From NCBI GenBank assembly GCA_023079485.1, contig CM041091.1, forward strand, positions 31,784,630 through 31,848,629: a stretch of DNA of 64,000 bases, given 5' to 3'. A program made the position numbers and the translations under genes. Positions within the stretch are counted from its first letter, which is position 1, and every line of letters begins with the position of its first letter. A model generated the notes under the pieces. It was not told the DNA's origin and searched no databases. It saw only the letters and a list, made by a program, of their open reading frames with translations. The stretch is from Archilochus colubris. Lineage: Eukaryota > Chordata > Aves > Apodiformes > Trochilidae. Shown in pieces: positions 61,877-64,000 of the stretch.

Positions 61877-62190
61877 ATCATAGAATGGTTTGGATTGGAA
61901 AAGACCTTTTAAGAGCATCAAATCCAACCCCTTAACCCAGCAATGCCAAGGCCACCACTGCCCCACGTCCCTCAGCATCTCCACAGCTTTGAGATCCCTC
62001 CAGGGATGGGGATTCCATCACTGCCCTGGGCAGTTTCACCTTTTGGTGAGGAAATTGTTCCTAATATGCAATCTAAACCTCCTTTGGAGCAACTTGAGGC
62101 CATTTCCTCTTGTTCTATGGCTAGGTAAGCAGGACAAGAAATCCACCTCCCCCCCAAGCCCACCCTGGCTCCAACCTCCTTTCAGGCAGT
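61877..62190 (-). mobile_element. CR1 LINE fragment, truncated at a telomere-like motif
   Basis: The 3' end atcatagaatggtttggatt and the following tccaaccccttaacccagca, catctccacagctttgagat, aaattgttcctaatatgcaa and ctccaacctcctttcaggca follow CR1 from the 3' UTR into ORF2. Similarity stops at about 62190, and (TTAGGG)3 begins at 62193. Confidence 0.9.
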
Positions 62191-62192
62191 CG

Positions 62193-62213
62193 TTAGGGTT
62201 AGGGTTAGGGTTA
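62193..62213 (+). repeat. Short interstitial telomere-like repeat (TTAGGG)3
   Basis: Three perfect TTAGGG units plus TTA directly abut the truncated 5' end of the CR1 at 61877-62190. TTAGGG is the vertebrate telomere unit. Such short internal copies are usually explained by telomerase action or fill-in at a repaired break. Confidence 0.9.
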
Positions 62214-62455
62214 TGGGCCCACAACCCAAGTCGAGAAAATAGCAAATCAGTAAAAAAATGAGGGAAGGGGAAGAATTACTGAAGTTAACTTTTCCATTAA
62301 TGCCAGTGAGAAAAAAAAAAAAAAAAAGTCTGTTTTCATGTTAACAGATGGCATAATGCTGGAAAAAAATATGTGTTTTAAATACCTATATACAAGTTTC
62401 TGTGTTGCACTACATGAGGATCTGAAAATGACTTTGCAGGTGGCACAGCAAAAAA

Positions 62456-63347
62456 ATCATAGAATCATAGAACGGGCTGGGTTGGAAGGGACCTCAGAGA
62501 TCATCAAGTCCAACTCTTGATCCACTCCTGCTGCAGTTCCCAGCCCATGGCACTGAGTGCCACATCCAGGCTCTTTGGAAAGATCTCCAGACACGGAGAA
62601 TCCACTACTTCCCTGGGCAGCCCATTCCAATGCCTGATCACCCTCTCCAGAAAGAAATTCTTTCTCATCTCTAACCTAAACCTCCCCTGGCACAACTTGA
62701 GACCCTGCCCTCTTGTCTTGCTGAGAGTTGCCTGGGAAAAGAGCCCAACCCCCCCCTGGCTCCAACCTCCTTTCAGGGAGTTGTAGAGAGTGATGAGGTC
62801 TCCCCTGAGCCTCCTCTTCTCCAGCCTCAACACCCCCAGCTCCCTCAGCCCTTCCTCACAGGAATTATGCTGGATCCCTTCACAGCCTCCTTGCTCTTCT
62901 CTGGACCTGCTCCAGCACCTCAATCTCCTTCCTGAGCTGAGGGGCCCAGAACTGGAGACAGGACTCAAGCTGTGGCCTCACCAGGGCTGAGCACAGGGGC
63001 AGAATCCCTTCCCTGGACCTGCTGGCCATGCTGTTCCTGATCCAGGCCAGGATGCCATTGGCCTTCTTGGCCACCTGGGCACACTGCTGGCTCCTCTTCA
63101 GCTTCCTGTCAATCCAGACTCCCAGGTCCCTTTCTGCCACTCTGTGCCCAGCCTGGAGCTCCCCATGAGGTTGTTGTGGCCAAAGTGCAGGACCCGGCAC
63201 TTGGCCGTGTTGAACCTCATCCCATTGGAATCATCCCAACTCTCCAGTCTGTCCAGGTCCCTCTGCAGAGCCCTCCTGCCTTCCAGCTGATCCACACTCC
63301 CCCCCAGCTTAGTGTCATCTGTGAATTTGCTGATGAGCACAGAGTTT
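62456..63347 (-). mobile_element. CR1 LINE fragment, 5'-truncated, moderately old
   Basis: Two ATCATAGA-type 8-mers mark the 3' end. The 3' UTR (cgggctgggttggaagggac) is close to that of the 3375 and 22219 copies, but the body is much more diverged. The element runs from the 3' UTR through ORF2 back to the RT motif C region and ends near 63347. It lies about 260 bp from the previous CR1. Confidence 0.94.
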
Positions 63348-63388
63348 CTCTCTACAGGTAAAAATCTCAAATATTCACTGCCAATCAA
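62504..63388 (-). pseudogene. Broken CR1 ORF2 (three frames)
   Basis: The ORF2 remnant is split over three overlapping minus-strand frames: 63098-63388 (with the RT motif C changed from FADD to FTDD in [11 protein letters not shown]), 62880-63200 and 62504-62968. At least two frameshifts separate them. The most upstream codons beyond about 63347 are outside the element. It is not functional. Confidence 0.88.
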
Positions 63389-64000
63389 AGCCCAGGCCTA
63401 AAGCAGTTTTGGGGTCCTCTCTTAGAATTAAGCAGGAGTTCTGCTTCCAGCCAGGCACACAAATAAATAGAGAAGCTTCCATGGAGATGCTGGGAGTGTG
63501 GCTGAAGAAAATACCAAGCACCACATGAGTGTTAAGAAAAATGATGAAATCAGCCCCAATTCCTGCCAGTGTAAACACATGACAATTTTAAGCTGCTCTT
63601 TCTCACCCTCCCTGTAACTGCAGGGAAGGGGAAGATGGAAGAACCCTGGAAGAGTCCTGGAATGAGCCATTACTCACTGTGGCCATTCTAAATGAGTTCC
63701 CCAGAGGCTGTAATTTCTTTGAGGAACTTCCTCCTTCTAACTCATTTCACACACTAATCATGCCTGTAATTTATTCTGCAGATATCTGCACTTCCCTGCT
63801 TGGCTTTTGGTCCTCACTAATTGTCCTCTAAAGGGACAGGGTTCACTGAGTGTCCCCCTGAGGACCTCAGAGCCTGCCCAGGTCCTTTTGAAGAACATCT
63901 CAGCCCTTGGTGGGTTTGTCCCTGGGGATGTCATCCTCCCCATTGCTAAGACAAACCTCTGGTGGACAGGAGTCACCACAGCCTGGGCTTTGGATCTAAC
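63348..64000. other. Unique sequence without a recognised gene
   Basis: Only short unrecognised frames and no repeats are seen up to the end of the window. Confidence 0.5.

Noticed and set aside
61438..61935. 165-codon Pro/Ser-rich plus-strand frame
   Set aside because: The frame comes from the C-rich minisatellite and then runs into a CR1.

Overview
This window looks like bird nuclear DNA. It is AT-rich and repeat-poor by mammalian standards, with no Alu- or L1-like elements. Its dominant interspersed repeat is CR1, the characteristic avian LINE. CR1 copies are recognised by the 3' tail of tandem 8-mers (ATTCTATG type, seen as ATCATAGA on the + strand) and by reverse transcriptase coding sequence. 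An 818-bp solo LTR of the avian ERVL style, with a perfect 5-bp target-site duplication, fits the same picture. I cannot name the species. No protein-coding host gene could be recognised, so the window is best read as intergenic or intronic. All sizeable coding potential belongs to CR1.

Layout. 1-3374: unique AT-rich DNA. 3375-4031: young CR1 fragment, minus strand. 4032-9311: unique DNA. 9312-9470: old plus-strand CR1 3' end. 9548 to about 11757: the major element, a 5'-truncated CR1 with an uninterrupted 701-codon ORF2 (reverse transcriptase). 11758-16952: unique DNA with two conserved-element-like stretches. 16953-17376: plus-strand CR1. 22219-22848: a second young CR1 fragment almost identical to the one at 3375. 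22849-30590: unique DNA with a few exon-like pieces. 30596-31413: solo LTR. 31419-41666: unique DNA with microsatellites, an AT palindrome and the best conserved-noncoding candidate (about 36340-36960). 41667-44567: two older CR1 fragments. 45245-45635: polypyrimidine tract with a 39-unit hexanucleotide array. 45636-57560: unique DNA. 57561-57680: an unidentified exon-like segment on the minus strand. 57772-59777: four tandem copies of a unit of about 0.53 kb, each carrying a mostly open minus-strand frame. 61500-61740: small CpG-rich, degenerate minisatellite. 61877-63347: two CR1 fragments, the first ending at a short (TTAGGG)3 telomere-like motif. The rest shows nothing recognisable.

Function. 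Only the CR1 element and the LTR carry interpretable signals: RT motifs in the first, TATA box and polyadenylation signal in the second. They are mobile-element sequence rather than host pathways. Two CR1 fragments 19 kb apart differ by about four substitutions and one indel over roughly 625 bp, and the 701-codon frame is intact. Together these suggest CR1 was active recently in this lineage. The least explained features are the 0.53-kb tandem array with its neighbouring exon-like segment, and the telomere-like motif at a CR1 truncation point.
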